Positions 28,233 through 36,729 of a DNA stretch of 64,000 nt are shown one piece after another (position 1 is the first letter of the stretch; every line of letters begins with the position of its first letter). This DNA is from Owenweeksia sp963758205 (GTDB lineage: Bacteria > Bacteroidota > Bacteroidia > Flavobacteriales > Schleiferiaceae), in NCBI GenBank assembly GCA_963758205.1, contig CAVWUM010000006.1, forward strand, positions 558,001 through 622,000. The letters are read 5' to 3'. The notes under the pieces are model-generated. The model did not search any database, was not told the origin of the DNA, and saw nothing but the letters and a program-made list of their open reading frames with translations. Both the position numbers and the translations under genes were made by a program.

Positions 28233-28640
28233 ATGAAAAAGGTTCGTTCCATAGATCTTCCGCGTACTTCCATTTCTGACTGGAAACTGGAGGAGCCTGA
28301 AATTGCAGACCATCCTACCCTTTTTATTAAAAATATACTTACCGTAAAATCAGAGTTTGGGCTTGAGGAGTGTAAAACCCTCTTAAGGGCCGTAATCAAT
28401 ACATACCTCAACCTGCAGCAACAGCGGCAATCATTAGATGAAAACCGTGCCCGTGAACGGAAAATGATAATCAACTACATCAAAAAAGAAGATTGGGAGT
28501 GGCGTTTGGAATTATCTGAAATTTCCCGCCTTTACCAGATGTATGAAGGCCGCAACCCCCACAAAGCCCTAATTGAAATACAGGGCCGTGTGTATAAGTT
28601 CGAATCGCAGATTGGACATAGAAGGGATTTTGAGGTTTGA
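28233..28640 (+). CDS. Hypothetical protein (135 aa)
   Basis: A charged, mostly helical 135-residue protein. It has a plausible coiled-coil segment around residues 50-80 (RAVINTYLNLQQQRQSLDENRARERKMI) and an aromatic-rich segment EDWEWRLELSEISRLYQMY. It is divergent from the 78-residue gene. No domain or signal peptide is recognised, and no operon partner is evident. Confidence 0.55.
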   Translation: MKKVRSIDLPRTSISDWKLEEPEIADHPTLFIKNILTVKSEFGLEECKTLLRAVINTYLNLQQQRQSLDENRARERKMIINYIKKEDWEWRLELSEISRLYQMYEGRNPHKALIEIQGRVYKFESQIGHRRDFEV

Positions 28641-28732
28641 GGAAATCCTTTTAGATATTGATCGAGAGGAAGAGTTAAATTTATGGACTGAACTGAAGGT
28701 TTTCATTTAACCGGCCGAGAATTTATTAATGA

Positions 28733-29323
28733 ATGCAAAAGGAAATCTCAAATAACTTCAATATCACATTTTTTTGGCAGAAAGTACTATTTATCTCAGG
28801 CCTCACTTTCCTACTAATCAGCCAATTATTATTAACTCAAGGAAATGATTTTGTATATAATCAAAGGCCTATTGATTTCGCTCATTGGCTTTTGATGCTT
28901 GGTGTGGTTTTAATGATTCCTCGAACGATCGCTTTTCCTAAAACCCTTTCTGGTGCAGTTGGAATAACTTTAACTTTTACAGGAATAGTTTGTACAATAG
29001 GAATGTGTGTTTTAGACTTCGTTTGGTGGAGTTTCCCAAATAATCAAATGAGAAATGAATTCACCAATCATATTTCTCAAATCCCATCCATCTGGAAGCC
29101 CTTCATCACTATTGGTTCAAGTTCAAAAGTCTTTAATTTAGGGCTACTTATTCTGAGTTTGACCTATTTTAAAAATGCTAAGATTGGAGTATTCACCATT
29201 TTATTAGCTAACTTAATTCTCTGGCACGTCATACCACTACCCCATCGGTTAGTATTTGGATATCTCTTTACTTTGATTGGTTTTATCCTGATATTTAGAT
29301 CACAAGAGATGAATAAAATTTAA
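28733..29323 (+). CDS. Small integral membrane protein, unknown
   Basis: A 196-residue protein with six likely transmembrane helices at about 15-35, 49-64, 70-95, 122-140, 145-162 and 170-190. The loop before helix four contains a cluster of aromatic residues (DFVWWSFPNNQ). Codon use is visibly more AT-rich than the neighbouring genes, which may reflect transfer or simply membrane composition. No family is recognised. The gene stands alone. Confidence 0.6.
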   Translation: MQKEISNNFNITFFWQKVLFISGLTFLLISQLLLTQGNDFVYNQRPIDFAHWLLMLGVVLMIPRTIAFPKTLSGAVGITLTFTGIVCTIGMCVLDFVWWSFPNNQMRNEFTNHISQIPSIWKPFITIGSSSKVFNLGLLILSLTYFKNAKIGVFTILLANLILWHVIPLPHRLVFGYLFTLIGFILIFRSQEMNKI

Positions 29324-29385
29324 TCCTGAGCCTCTTAGATTCAAATTGCTATTCATTTTGAGTTTTACAGGAAGTAAGGAAGGTT

Positions 29386-29778
29386 TCAACACAACCAAAA
29401 CTTCTTTTCCTTAAAGTCAATCACAGATGGTCCGCCAGTGCAGCCTCCTATTTCTTCAATATAGATATCATCTTCTTTATGGGCTATAATCCACACTCCT
29501 GATTGATGTTTTCTGAGAAGCCCTGCATCCAATACATCTCCTGGCTTAGTTAATGAAAGAGTTTCTCCATGATAAATCACTTTTACCGAGTCTTGATTTA
29601 TTATTACAGTAACCTTCTGGCCCATCGAAATTCCGTCCCACTCAGCAAATGCTATATCATATTCATAAGTACCAGAAGATGGGATTTCGCCATTGTAACT
29701 CTGATTTAAATCTTGTGAAGACTCAAGATTGGGAGTATGAGTAAAAACCAATTGAAGTACCAGCCAGAGTTGTATCAT
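29386..29778 (-). CDS. Secreted hypothetical protein coupled to GAPDH gene
   Basis: A 130-residue protein with a short hydrophobic N-terminus (MIQLWLVLQLVFT) that may be a signal peptide. The rest is predicted beta-rich (TYEYDIAFAEWDGIS, KVTVIINQDSVKVIYHG) with a late GGCTGGPS and a terminal Cys. Its start overlaps the stop of the GAPDH gene by 4 nt (ATGA), so it is probably translated from the same message. I recognise no family and see no metabolic reason for the pairing. Confidence 0.6.
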   Translation of the reverse strand: MIQLWLVLQLVFTHTPNLESSQDLNQSYNGEIPSSGTYEYDIAFAEWDGISMGQKVTVIINQDSVKVIYHGETLSLTKPGDVLDAGLLRKHQSGVWIIAHKEDDIYIEEIGGCTGGPSVIDFKEKKFWLC

Positions 29779-30797
29779 GCTCTTAAATCATTCATCTTCC
29801 CGATCAAATCAGCCAAGCGGTGGCTGTAGCCCATTTCATTGTCGTACCAGCCTACCACTTTTACCATGCGGCCTAATACGGAGGTAAGCTCCTCATCAAA
29901 TAGACAAGAGTACGGACTGCCAATCACATCGCGGGAAACAATGGGATCGGCCGTATAGCCCAGGTAGTTTTTAAAAGGCCCTTCTTCTGAGGCTTTCTTA
30001 AAAGCCGCATTTATAGCTTCTACAGAAGTGGGATTTTTAGTGGTGAGTGTTATGTCGGTAAGGCTACCATCCGGCACCGGAACGCGTATTCCGGCCCCTC
30101 CTATTCTACCTCCCAGCTCGGGGTAAATGCGGGTAATGGCCTTGGCGGCACCGGTACTGGTAGGCACTATACTTTCGGCTGCGGCCCTGCCCCTTCGAAA
30201 ATCCTTATGCGGGCCATCCTGTAACTGCTGATCGGTAGTATAGCTGTGCACCGTGGTGATGTAGGCATGCTCCACTCCGCAAACGTCATCTACAATTTTG
30301 AGCAATGGCGCCACGGAGTTTGTAGTACAGGAAGCATTGGAAACAATAATATCAGAGGCCTCAAGCTCAGCATCATTGGCTCCCAGGACGATGGTTTTGG
30401 TGTCATCGGTAGGCGGAGCAGAAATGATTACTTTTTTAGCTCCTCCCATTTTTAGGTGCGGCATCGCCAATTCCTGACTTTTAAAGCGGCCGGTGGCTTC
30501 TATCACTATATCCACCTCATCCTTTTTCCAATCTATAGCACCAGGCTCCTTTTGATGATGCACCCGCACCTTCCAGCCATCCAGTTCCAGAAAGTCCTGT
30601 TCACCATCGGTAAGGTAATTTACCGTTCCGGGAAAATGACCGTGAACAGTATCATATTTAAGCAGATGGGCCAGGTTGGCTGTATTGGCTAAATCGTTTA
30701 TAGCTACCAACTGAATGTGTGGATACTTGCGAATAACACGGGTAAGAGAGCGCCCTATGCGGCCAAAGCCGTTGATTCCAATTTTGACTTTTTGCAT
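29775..30797 (-). CDS. gap: Glyceraldehyde-3-phosphate dehydrogenase, type I
   Basis: The 340-residue enzyme converts glyceraldehyde 3-phosphate to 1,3-bisphosphoglycerate with NAD in the cytosol (glycolysis). The Rossmann motif INGFGRIGRSLTR and the NAD-type acidic residue in AINDLAN are present. The catalytic cysteine is C157 in SNASCTTN and its partner is H184 in TTVHSYT. Length is normal. It shares a 4-nt overlap with a downstream secreted unknown protein. No other glycolytic gene is near. Confidence 0.97.
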   Translation of the reverse strand: MQKVKIGINGFGRIGRSLTRVIRKYPHIQLVAINDLANTANLAHLLKYDTVHGHFPGTVNYLTDGEQDFLELDGWKVRVHHQKEPGAIDWKKDEVDIVIEATGRFKSQELAMPHLKMGGAKKVIISAPPTDDTKTIVLGANDAELEASDIIVSNASCTTNSVAPLLKIVDDVCGVEHAYITTVHSYTTDQQLQDGPHKDFRRGRAAAESIVPTSTGAAKAITRIYPELGGRIGGAGIRVPVPDGSLTDITLTTKNPTSVEAINAAFKKASEEGPFKNYLGYTADPIVSRDVIGSPYSCLFDEELTSVLGRMVKVVGWYDNEMGYSHRLADLIGKMNDLRA

Positions 30798-30888
30798 AGC
30801 GCGAAGGTAATCAGAGTACAGAATATTGTGAGGAAAATAGCCTGATTAGAGTTCCTAAAATCAATTCAACTATATCAAAAAGCTGAAG

Positions 30889-31368
30889 TCAATCAAACCC
30901 CGAACAATCCTCAGCAGGCGTATTAACCCCTGCAGCCTGCTCATAAACCAGTGAAGCGCCTAGGTGACCCACATAAATAAGCAAGCCAGCCCCGGTAAGA
31001 GTTAAAATAAGAAGTAGAATTTTCAACCATCGTTGGCCGCTTTTTACAAATATTAAAATAAGGTTGACTAAAGAGGCCGCACTATATGCATAAGCCGTGT
31101 AGAACCCAAAATTTTCATGATCCTTAAGCACGGTGGGATCGCAGAGGCTGCGGCTCACGATACCATCGGCCAAATCTCCGGTGTAAACCGATAACCAAAT
31201 GAATGCTGTACCTGCGTAGAGAGAAATATCAATAACCCGTTGCCAGCTGGTTTTAGCACGGCAAAAAAATTGAAGGGCCACTGCCACTGTAGCCAGTAGC
31301 AGCAGCCCAATAGGAAAATGAACGGTGAGAGGATGATATACCTCCGTCCGCATCCATTCTATATTCAT
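30889..31368 (-). CDS. DUF2231 membrane protein
   Basis: The 159-residue protein has the DUF2231 hallmark YHPLTVHFPIGLLLLA at its N-terminus and four transmembrane helices. The conserved HP and VHF histidines may bind haem or metal, as suggested for the family; that is not proven. Its ATG follows directly on the TAA of the upstream lipoprotein gene (TAAATG), so the two are coupled. A role in redox or respiratory membranes is possible. Confidence 0.75.
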   Translation of the reverse strand: MNIEWMRTEVYHPLTVHFPIGLLLLATVAVALQFFCRAKTSWQRVIDISLYAGTAFIWLSVYTGDLADGIVSRSLCDPTVLKDHENFGFYTAYAYSAASLVNLILIFVKSGQRWLKILLLILTLTGAGLLIYVGHLGASLVYEQAAGVNTPAEDCSGFD

Positions 31369-31701
31369 TTATTCCAAAATTTTCACTGAAATAGGATCAA
31401 GACGCTTGCCTACTTTCTCTACGGTAACCTCTACCTTATTGCCTTCGGCCAGCTCAGAAAACTCTACAGTGCTACCGTTCTTGGTAAGCTCGGTGTTTTC
31501 GGTAAAGTACAGTTCCAGGGTTTTATTGTCGTCTGTCTTTACATAGATTTCTGTTTTGTCGGCTTCCACCTCATCCACAGTACCCAGGTAAGTTCCGGAT
31601 TCAACTACATCAGTACCTTCGCAGGCGGTCATTGTTACAAGTGCAAAAGCTACAGCCAATGCAGGTGCCGCCAGTTTCTTTAATAATTTCATTCTTTTCA
31701 T
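31369..31701 (-). CDS. Small lipoprotein with beta-barrel-like domain
   Basis: The N-terminus is a lipoprotein signal peptide ending in the lipobox MTAC. The mature part of about 83 residues has the strand pattern GTYLGTVDEVEADKTEIYVKT, then TLELYFTENTELTKNGSTV, then EGNKVEVTVEKVGKRLDPISVKIL, which resembles small OB-like or DUF5666-like domains. It is anchored in the envelope. The DUF2231 gene follows without a gap and is likely its partner. Confidence 0.65.
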   Translation of the reverse strand: MKRMKLLKKLAAPALAVAFALVTMTACEGTDVVESGTYLGTVDEVEADKTEIYVKTDDNKTLELYFTENTELTKNGSTVEFSELAEGNKVEVTVEKVGKRLDPISVKILE

Positions 31702-31818
31702 TTTTAATGGTGTTTTTTGTCCCTCCCTGTTTAGTAGGAAATACCGCCTAAAAGTAAAAATGATAAACTGAACTAAACCGAAAATGGGGTTTATTTTTGA
31801 AACACTTTTTTATCAACG

Positions 31819-32169
31819 ATGAATCTGCGTGAACTCGATGAATTTTACCTAAGCCAGCCTGAGCCCAACCGTAGTTGCTTTATGGCTCTTAGGGAAATAC
31901 TGGCCAATTGCCACCCGGACATCAGCCAGGAGTGGAAATACAGGTTGCCCTTTTTTTACCTGCGAGGAAAAATGTTTTGCTACCTGTGGCAGGATAAAAA
32001 AACCCGGCACCCCTATATTGGCTTTACGGATGGCCTGTTGATGAAACACCCGGCCCTTATACAAGGCGATAGAAAACGCATGAAGATTTTTCCGATCCAT
32101 CCTGAGGAAGATTTACCGCTTGACGAACTATCAGATGCACTTGAAGAAGCACTTGCTTTGAGGCACTAA
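31819..32169 (+). CDS. DUF1801 domain protein
   Basis: A 116-residue cytosolic protein with the DUF1801 (YdhG/YjbR-like fold) pattern: CFMALREIL near the start, EWKYRLPFFYLRGKMFCYLWQD in the middle and YIGFTDGLLMKHPAL after it. Members are small proteins of unknown function, sometimes suggested to bind ligands or to act in stress. It stands in front of the LysR gene but 53 bp apart, and a shared transcript is uncertain. Confidence 0.72.
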   Translation: MNLRELDEFYLSQPEPNRSCFMALREILANCHPDISQEWKYRLPFFYLRGKMFCYLWQDKKTRHPYIGFTDGLLMKHPALIQGDRKRMKIFPIHPEEDLPLDELSDALEEALALRH

Positions 32170-32222
32170 CTTCACATCCTGATAGTCTAAAATCGCCTCC
32201 GCACTATTACCTTTGTTTATAT

Positions 32223-33119
32223 ATGTTTGATTTCAGACTAAAGGTATTTTACACCATTGCCCAGCGCGGCAGTTTTAGCAAAGCTGCCGAGGAACTGCAT
32301 ATAACGCAGCCTGCCGTGACCAAACACGTAAAAATGCTGGAGGAGCGCTTTGGCCAAAAACTATTTGAGCGTAAGGGCTACCGTGTGGAATTAACCCCTG
32401 CTGGCGAAGTATTGAATACTCATGCTATTGCCATTTTTGAACAGTATCAGCGGCTTGAGTTTGAAATGAACTCGCTTTTAGGCGCCAAGCGCGGACAGCT
32501 TGAAATTGCTGCCAGCACAACCATCGCGCAATACTGGCTCCCTCCTATTCTGGCCATGTTTCACCAAAAGTTTCCCGAGGTACAGGTAAACCTTACCAAT
32601 GTAAATACCGAACGCGTGGAGCGGATGGTGGTTGATAAAGAAAAGCAGCTGGGACTAATTGAAGGCAGCTCGCGCAAAGCAGGGTTGCACTATGAGGCGT
32701 TTTTGAAAGATGAAATTGTATTGGTAGTGGGGCCTGACAACCCGCTTGCTGAGCGTGGTAGCATTAGCCTTGATGAGCTCAGTAAAGTGCCGCTATTGGT
32801 TAGAGAGCCGGGCTCCGGTACCCGGCAGGTATTAACCCAAGCCTTGAAAAAAGCCGGCAAGCAACTGGATCTGATGAATATTGAAATGCAACTGGGTGGT
32901 TCGGAAAGTATTAAGTCCTATCTCGCACATTCGGATTGTGGCGCTTTTTTGAGTGTACAAACTATTTTGAAAGAATTGCAAAATGGCGCCCTCACTATTG
33001 TAGATGTTAACGATTTTAAAGTGATGCGCGAATTTTTCTTTGTTCAACCCCTTGGCGACCACTCCCCTCTTACCAAACTTTTTAAGGAATTTATTATACT
33101 AAACTATAACCTTAAGTAA
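32223..33119 (+). CDS. LysR-family transcriptional regulator
   Basis: The 298-residue protein has an N-terminal winged helix-turn-helix (YTIAQRGSFSKAAEELHITQPAVTKHVKMLE) and a LysR substrate-binding domain from about residue 90, with the hinge RGQLEIAASTTIAQYWLPPIL. The effector-binding part resembles CysB/CbbR/YeiE-like members. A YeiH-type exporter gene follows about 110 bp downstream on the same strand, and LysR-YeiH pairs are a known arrangement, although usually divergent. It probably controls that exporter; the effector may be a sulfur compound. Confidence 0.92.
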   Translation: MFDFRLKVFYTIAQRGSFSKAAEELHITQPAVTKHVKMLEERFGQKLFERKGYRVELTPAGEVLNTHAIAIFEQYQRLEFEMNSLLGAKRGQLEIAASTTIAQYWLPPILAMFHQKFPEVQVNLTNVNTERVERMVVDKEKQLGLIEGSSRKAGLHYEAFLKDEIVLVVGPDNPLAERGSISLDELSKVPLLVREPGSGTRQVLTQALKKAGKQLDLMNIEMQLGGSESIKSYLAHSDCGAFLSVQTILKELQNGALTIVDVNDFKVMREFFFVQPLGDHSPLTKLFKEFIILNYNLK

Positions 33120-33228
33120 TACCTTATTACTATTTATGATTTGTAATGCCAGCTACTGAGCATGACCTTTGAGTGTTATTTTATAGAAAACTCTCACTGG
33201 GAACTAAATCCCAAACTCCAGCACTGGC

Positions 33229-34155
33229 GTGATTCTTTTTAAGAAAATCCTTTTTATCATTCTTGCAGGCCTGTGCCTTACTCCGTGGGTATCTCCGGCC
33301 ATAGCCTTATTAATGGGCCTGGTTATAGCCCAGACTACAGGCCAGCCCTTTAAGCAGTTAAACAGTAAAGCTACCGGCCTTTTGCTTAAGATTTCGGTAA
33401 TAGGCCTTGGGTTTGGTATGAATATTATCAGTGCAGTGGAGGCAGGCAAAGAGGGCTTTCTTTTTACCATTTTCTCAATACTGGCCACCATAAGCCTGGG
33501 TTTACTGATAGGCAAGCTGCTGGGCATCAATGAAAAAATTGTAAAACTGATTTCATCGGGTACCGCCATTTGTGGTGGTAGTGCCATAGCCGCTGTATCT
33601 CCCATTATTCGCGCGGATGAAAAACAGATTTCTGTAGCGCTGGGAATCGTTTTTATACTTAATTCAGTAGCGCTGTTTGTATTCCCCCCAATAGGGCACT
33701 GGCTTGAACTTAGCCAGGAGCAGTTTGGCCTTTGGAGTGCCATTGCCATACATGATACCAGTTCAGTAGTAGGTGCTGCGGCCAGCTATGGCGAGAAGGC
33801 ACTGGAGATTGCCACCACCGTTAAACTGGCACGGGCATTATGGATTATTCCACTTTCCCTGCTTTTTGCGCTGGTAACTAAAGGCAACTCCGGAAAGATT
33901 AAGATACCTTACTTCATCGGGCTTTTCATTTTAGCCATGGTTGCCAATACCTACCTGCCACCTGTGGAAAGTATCAGCCCGATTTTGGTAACTATTGCCA
34001 GGGCCGGCCTTACCCTCACCCTGTTTTTGATAGGCGCAGCCTTACCGCTAAAAACCATAAAGTCAGTAGGTGTAAGACCACTTGTTCTGGGCATTGCCCT
34101 ATGGTTGTTTATTTCTGTTGTTTCCCTTATCGTGATTGATCATCTGGCATTTTAA
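33229..34155 (+). CDS. YeiH-family putative sulfate exporter
   Basis: The 308-residue membrane protein has about nine to ten transmembrane helices and the YeiH (UPF0324/Cons_hypoth698) motifs GTAICGGSAIAAVSPII and AIHDTSSVVGAA. The start is a GTG at 33229; an in-frame TAA eight codons upstream excludes a longer form and no ATG is nearby. Family members are annotated as putative sulfate exporters, with little direct proof. It follows the LysR gene and precedes the persulfide dioxygenase/TauE block on the other strand, with a shared terminator between them, so a sulfur role fits. Confidence 0.88.
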   Translation: MILFKKILFIILAGLCLTPWVSPAIALLMGLVIAQTTGQPFKQLNSKATGLLLKISVIGLGFGMNIISAVEAGKEGFLFTIFSILATISLGLLIGKLLGINEKIVKLISSGTAICGGSAIAAVSPIIRADEKQISVALGIVFILNSVALFVFPPIGHWLELSQEQFGLWSAIAIHDTSSVVGAAASYGEKALEIATTVKLARALWIIPLSLLFALVTKGNSGKIKIPYFIGLFILAMVANTYLPPVESISPILVTIARAGLTLTLFLIGAALPLKTIKSVGVRPLVLGIALWLFISVVSLIVIDHLAF

Positions 34156-34173
34156 GGTGTTCTCCAAAAAAAG

Positions 34174-34208
34174 AAATCTCCCGGAGAACCCACATGTCCG
34201 GGAGATTT
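34174..34208. terminator. Bidirectional terminator between yeiH-like and PDO genes
   Basis: AAATCTCCCGG and CCGGGAGATTT form a perfect 11-bp stem with a 13-nt loop. The stem carries A and T runs on both sides and so can end transcripts from either direction. It lies between two convergent genes. Confidence 0.88.
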
Positions 34209-34245
34209 TATCAGGCACTTTAGAAATGCCTCCTAACTAATGAGA

Positions 34246-35664
34246 TTACAACATGGTAGTGGGCGCCACGTAATCAGTAATGGTAAATTCTCCATTCTTT
34301 TTAAGGGCATCAAAGCCACCGGCTACATCAATAAGATTGTTATACCCGCGGGCTCTCAGCGCTGATACAAAAGCCATTGAGCGGTAGCCACTCTTACAAT
34401 GCACATAATAGGTTTTATCCTTATTCAGCAAGGTCATACTCTCATTAATGTAATCCAGCGGGCCATTAACCGCACCTTCCACATGCTCGCTATCGTATTC
34501 GCTCTTTTTACGTACATCAAAAATGTTGAGCTCTTCCTTCTCCGCTATAGAAAGCTCATCTGCCGATACCGATTGAATACTATCTGTTTCAAATCCGGCA
34601 GCCTTCCAGGCCTCTATACCCCCTTTGAGGTAACCAAGCACATTATCAAAACCTACGCGGGCCAGTCTTGTCAGCACCTCCTTCAGGCGATCTTCATCAG
34701 CTATAACCAGAATGGGCTGCTCAACAGATGGAATAAGCGTTCCTACCCAGGTGGCAAAACTTCCATCAATCCCTATATTAATGGAATTTGGAACAAACTC
34801 TTTGGCAAAAACCTGTGCCTTACGGGTATCCAGTAAAACCGCATCGGAGGCATTGGCAGCGGCTTCAAACTCAGCAGGGCTAAATGGATTAGCTCCCTTC
34901 TCCAATACCTCATCTATACCTTTATAGCCTTTAATATTCATCATTACGTTTTGAGGAAAATATCCGGGTGGCGGTGTTAGTCCATCCAATATAGCGGCCT
35001 TAAATGCCTCCTTGTCCATTTTAGGGTCAAGCGCGTAGTTGGTTTCCTTTTGTTTGCCGAGTGTATCAGAGGTTTCGTTGCTCATCATTTTACCACAAGC
35101 CGAGCCTGCTCCGTGCCCGGGATAAACAATAATATGATCAGGTAACGGCATAATTTTATTTCTCAGAGAATCATACAGGTGGCCGGCCAGCTTATCCTGG
35201 GTAAGGTCTGCAATCACTTTTTGAGCCAGGTCGGGGCGACCAACATCCCCAATAAAAAGGGTGTCACCTGTGTAGATGGAGTGTTCCTTACCGTTTTCAT
35301 CAAACAGAAGGTAGCAGCTACTTTCCATAGTATGCCCGGGTGTGTGCAGTAGCTTTATCTCAACATCACCCAGTTTAAAGATTTGACCGTCCTCGCCTAC
35401 CAGTTTTTCAAAACCGGTTTCCATAGTGGTGGGGCCATACACTATTGGCGCCCCTGTTCTCTTGGAAAGATCAATATGGCCGCTCACAAAATCTGCATGA
35501 AAATGCGTTTCAAAAATGTATTTGATTTTAGCCCCACGGCTCTCAGCAAGATCAATGTAGGGTTGTACTTCCCTTAATGGATCAATTATGGCCGCTTCGC
35601 CATTCGATTCGATGTAATAGGCGCCATGCGCCAAACATCCCGTATATATCTGCTCTATTTTCAT
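34246..35664 (-). CDS. Persulfide dioxygenase-rhodanese fusion (MBL fold)
   Basis: This 472-residue protein combines an ETHE1-like metallo-beta-lactamase domain (about 1-240) with two rhodanese domains. Metal ligands are visible in THFHADFVSGH (H54, H56, D58), HTPGH (H111) and YTGDTLF (D134). The first rhodanese (about 262-355) has lost the active cysteine, with IADEDR at the loop. The second has C423 in VHCKSGYRS. Such fusions oxidise glutathione or low-molecular-weight persulfide to sulfite and thiol in the cytosol. The TauE-type exporter next door could remove the sulfite. A GTGAC-N4-GTTAC motif 60 bp upstream is shared with the TauE gene. Confidence 0.92.
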   Translation of the reverse strand: MKIEQIYTGCLAHGAYYIESNGEAAIIDPLREVQPYIDLAESRGAKIKYIFETHFHADFVSGHIDLSKRTGAPIVYGPTTMETGFEKLVGEDGQIFKLGDVEIKLLHTPGHTMESSCYLLFDENGKEHSIYTGDTLFIGDVGRPDLAQKVIADLTQDKLAGHLYDSLRNKIMPLPDHIIVYPGHGAGSACGKMMSNETSDTLGKQKETNYALDPKMDKEAFKAAILDGLTPPPGYFPQNVMMNIKGYKGIDEVLEKGANPFSPAEFEAAANASDAVLLDTRKAQVFAKEFVPNSINIGIDGSFATWVGTLIPSVEQPILVIADEDRLKEVLTRLARVGFDNVLGYLKGGIEAWKAAGFETDSIQSVSADELSIAEKEELNIFDVRKKSEYDSEHVEGAVNGPLDYINESMTLLNKDKTYYVHCKSGYRSMAFVSALRARGYNNLIDVAGGFDALKKNGEFTITDYVAPTTML

Positions 35665-35723
35665 TGGTATTACTTTTTAAAAATTTGATGAGTCAAAGGT
35701 CAGGTACATCCGTTATATAATCC

Positions 35724-35737
35724 GTGACAAATGTTAC
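35724..35737. promoter_or_regulatory. Putative Crp/Fnr-type operator upstream of PDO gene
   Basis: GTGAC-AAAT-GTTAC is an almost symmetrical site about 60 bp before the start codon. The related GTAAC-AATA-GTAAC lies before the TauE gene. The adjacent Crp/Fnr-family regulator is the natural candidate to bind both; this is inference from shared sequence and position. Confidence 0.45.
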
Positions 35738-35750
35738 CCTTGGAGGAGAG

Positions 35751-35791
35751 GGTGAACGGGAAGGCGAGGGTGAGGGTGAACGGGAAGGTGA
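35751..35791. repeat. Short G-rich direct repeat
   Basis: GGTGAACGGGAAGGYGA occurs twice, at 35751-35767 and 35775-35791, inside an 80-bp stretch that is nearly all G and A with scattered T. It lies between the PDO promoter and the TauE stop codon. It probably reflects slippage. Confidence 0.7.
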
Positions 35792-35863
35792 AAGTGAAGG
35801 GGAATGGGAATGGGGTAAAACAAGTGAAAGTTTAAGTCTTTTTCGGAATCTAAAGTCTAAAAC

Positions 35864-36655
35864 CTAAACCAGCACTTCACTAAGAATGATAAACACTCCC
35901 ATAGCAAGAACAAACCATCCAAAGCTCTTTTTAAGTTTTGCCGGGGCAATAAAGCGGGTTAGGTAAATACCTATAAACATCCCCACCATAGAGAATGCCG
36001 TAAAGATGAGCAGGAACATCCAGTCAATACTTTGGCCGGAGCCAATATCGCCCAAAAAACCGATAAGACTTTTTATGGCGATAATAACCAAAGAGGTACC
36101 CACAGCTTTTTTGATGGGCAAACCTACCAGCAGTACCAGGGCCGGAACTATAAGGAAGCCGCCACCTGCGCCTACCAGGCCTGTTACTATTCCTACGGCC
36201 AGGCCTTCTAAAATAATAAGAGGCCAATTGAAGGGTTTCTTTTCTTCCTTGTCGCCATTTTCTCGTCCGCTGATCATGGAATAGGAAGCGAGCAGCATCA
36301 CTATCCCAAAGAAAACCATGATGCCGATATTTTTGGTGAATGTGAAATTACCTATGGTAAAGAGTTGCTGCGGTATAGCCGGAACGATGTAGTAACGCGT
36401 AAGGAAAACCGCAACCAATGAAGGTGCAGCAAACACCAACCCGGTTTTCCAGTCTACCAGATTTTGCACGTGCTTGCGCCAACCACCAATTACCGAAGTA
36501 GCGCCTACTACAAATAATGAGTATGCTGTACCCAGCACGGGGTCAATACCTAAAACATACACCAGAATGGGAACAGTGAGTATAGAACCCCCTCCGCCCA
36601 AAAGCCCAAGGGTAAGGCCCATAATAACCGATAAGGCATAGCCTAGTATTTCCAT
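35864..36655 (-). CDS. Sulfite exporter TauE/SafE family protein
   Basis: The 263-residue membrane protein has the eight-helix layout of the TauE/SafE family, with the paired glycine-rich motifs GLTLGLLGGGGSILTVPILVY and GIVTGLVGAGGGFLIVPALVL near the start of each half. These proteins export sulfite or other organosulfur anions. It is placed between the persulfide dioxygenase gene and a Crp/Fnr gene on the same strand, so sulfite made from persulfide oxidation is the likely cargo. Confidence 0.92.
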   Translation of the reverse strand: MEILGYALSVIMGLTLGLLGGGGSILTVPILVYVLGIDPVLGTAYSLFVVGATSVIGGWRKHVQNLVDWKTGLVFAAPSLVAVFLTRYYIVPAIPQQLFTIGNFTFTKNIGIMVFFGIVMLLASYSMISGRENGDKEEKKPFNWPLIILEGLAVGIVTGLVGAGGGFLIVPALVLLVGLPIKKAVGTSLVIIAIKSLIGFLGDIGSGQSIDWMFLLIFTAFSMVGMFIGIYLTRFIAPAKLKKSFGWFVLAMGVFIILSEVLV

Positions 36656-36689
36656 GGGGCAAAGATGGAAATACCTGTTTGGTTCATCT

Positions 36690-36712
36690 GTAACAATAGT
36701 AACCTTAAGGTT
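36690..36712. promoter_or_regulatory. Operator-like motifs upstream of TauE gene
   Basis: GTAAC-AATA-GTAAC (36690-36703) matches the motif before the PDO gene, and it overlaps a perfect 12-bp palindrome AACCTTAAGGTT at 36701-36712. Both are 35-57 bp before the TauE start codon. They may bind the Crp/Fnr regulator encoded just upstream. Confidence 0.45.
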
Positions 36713-36729
36713 TGGCCGGTTTAAAAGAA

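Noticed and set aside
31792..31799. TAnnTTTG-type Bacteroidota -7 promoter before the DUF1801 gene
   Set aside because: TATTTTTG is present but no TTG -33 element sits at the right distance; too weak to annotate.
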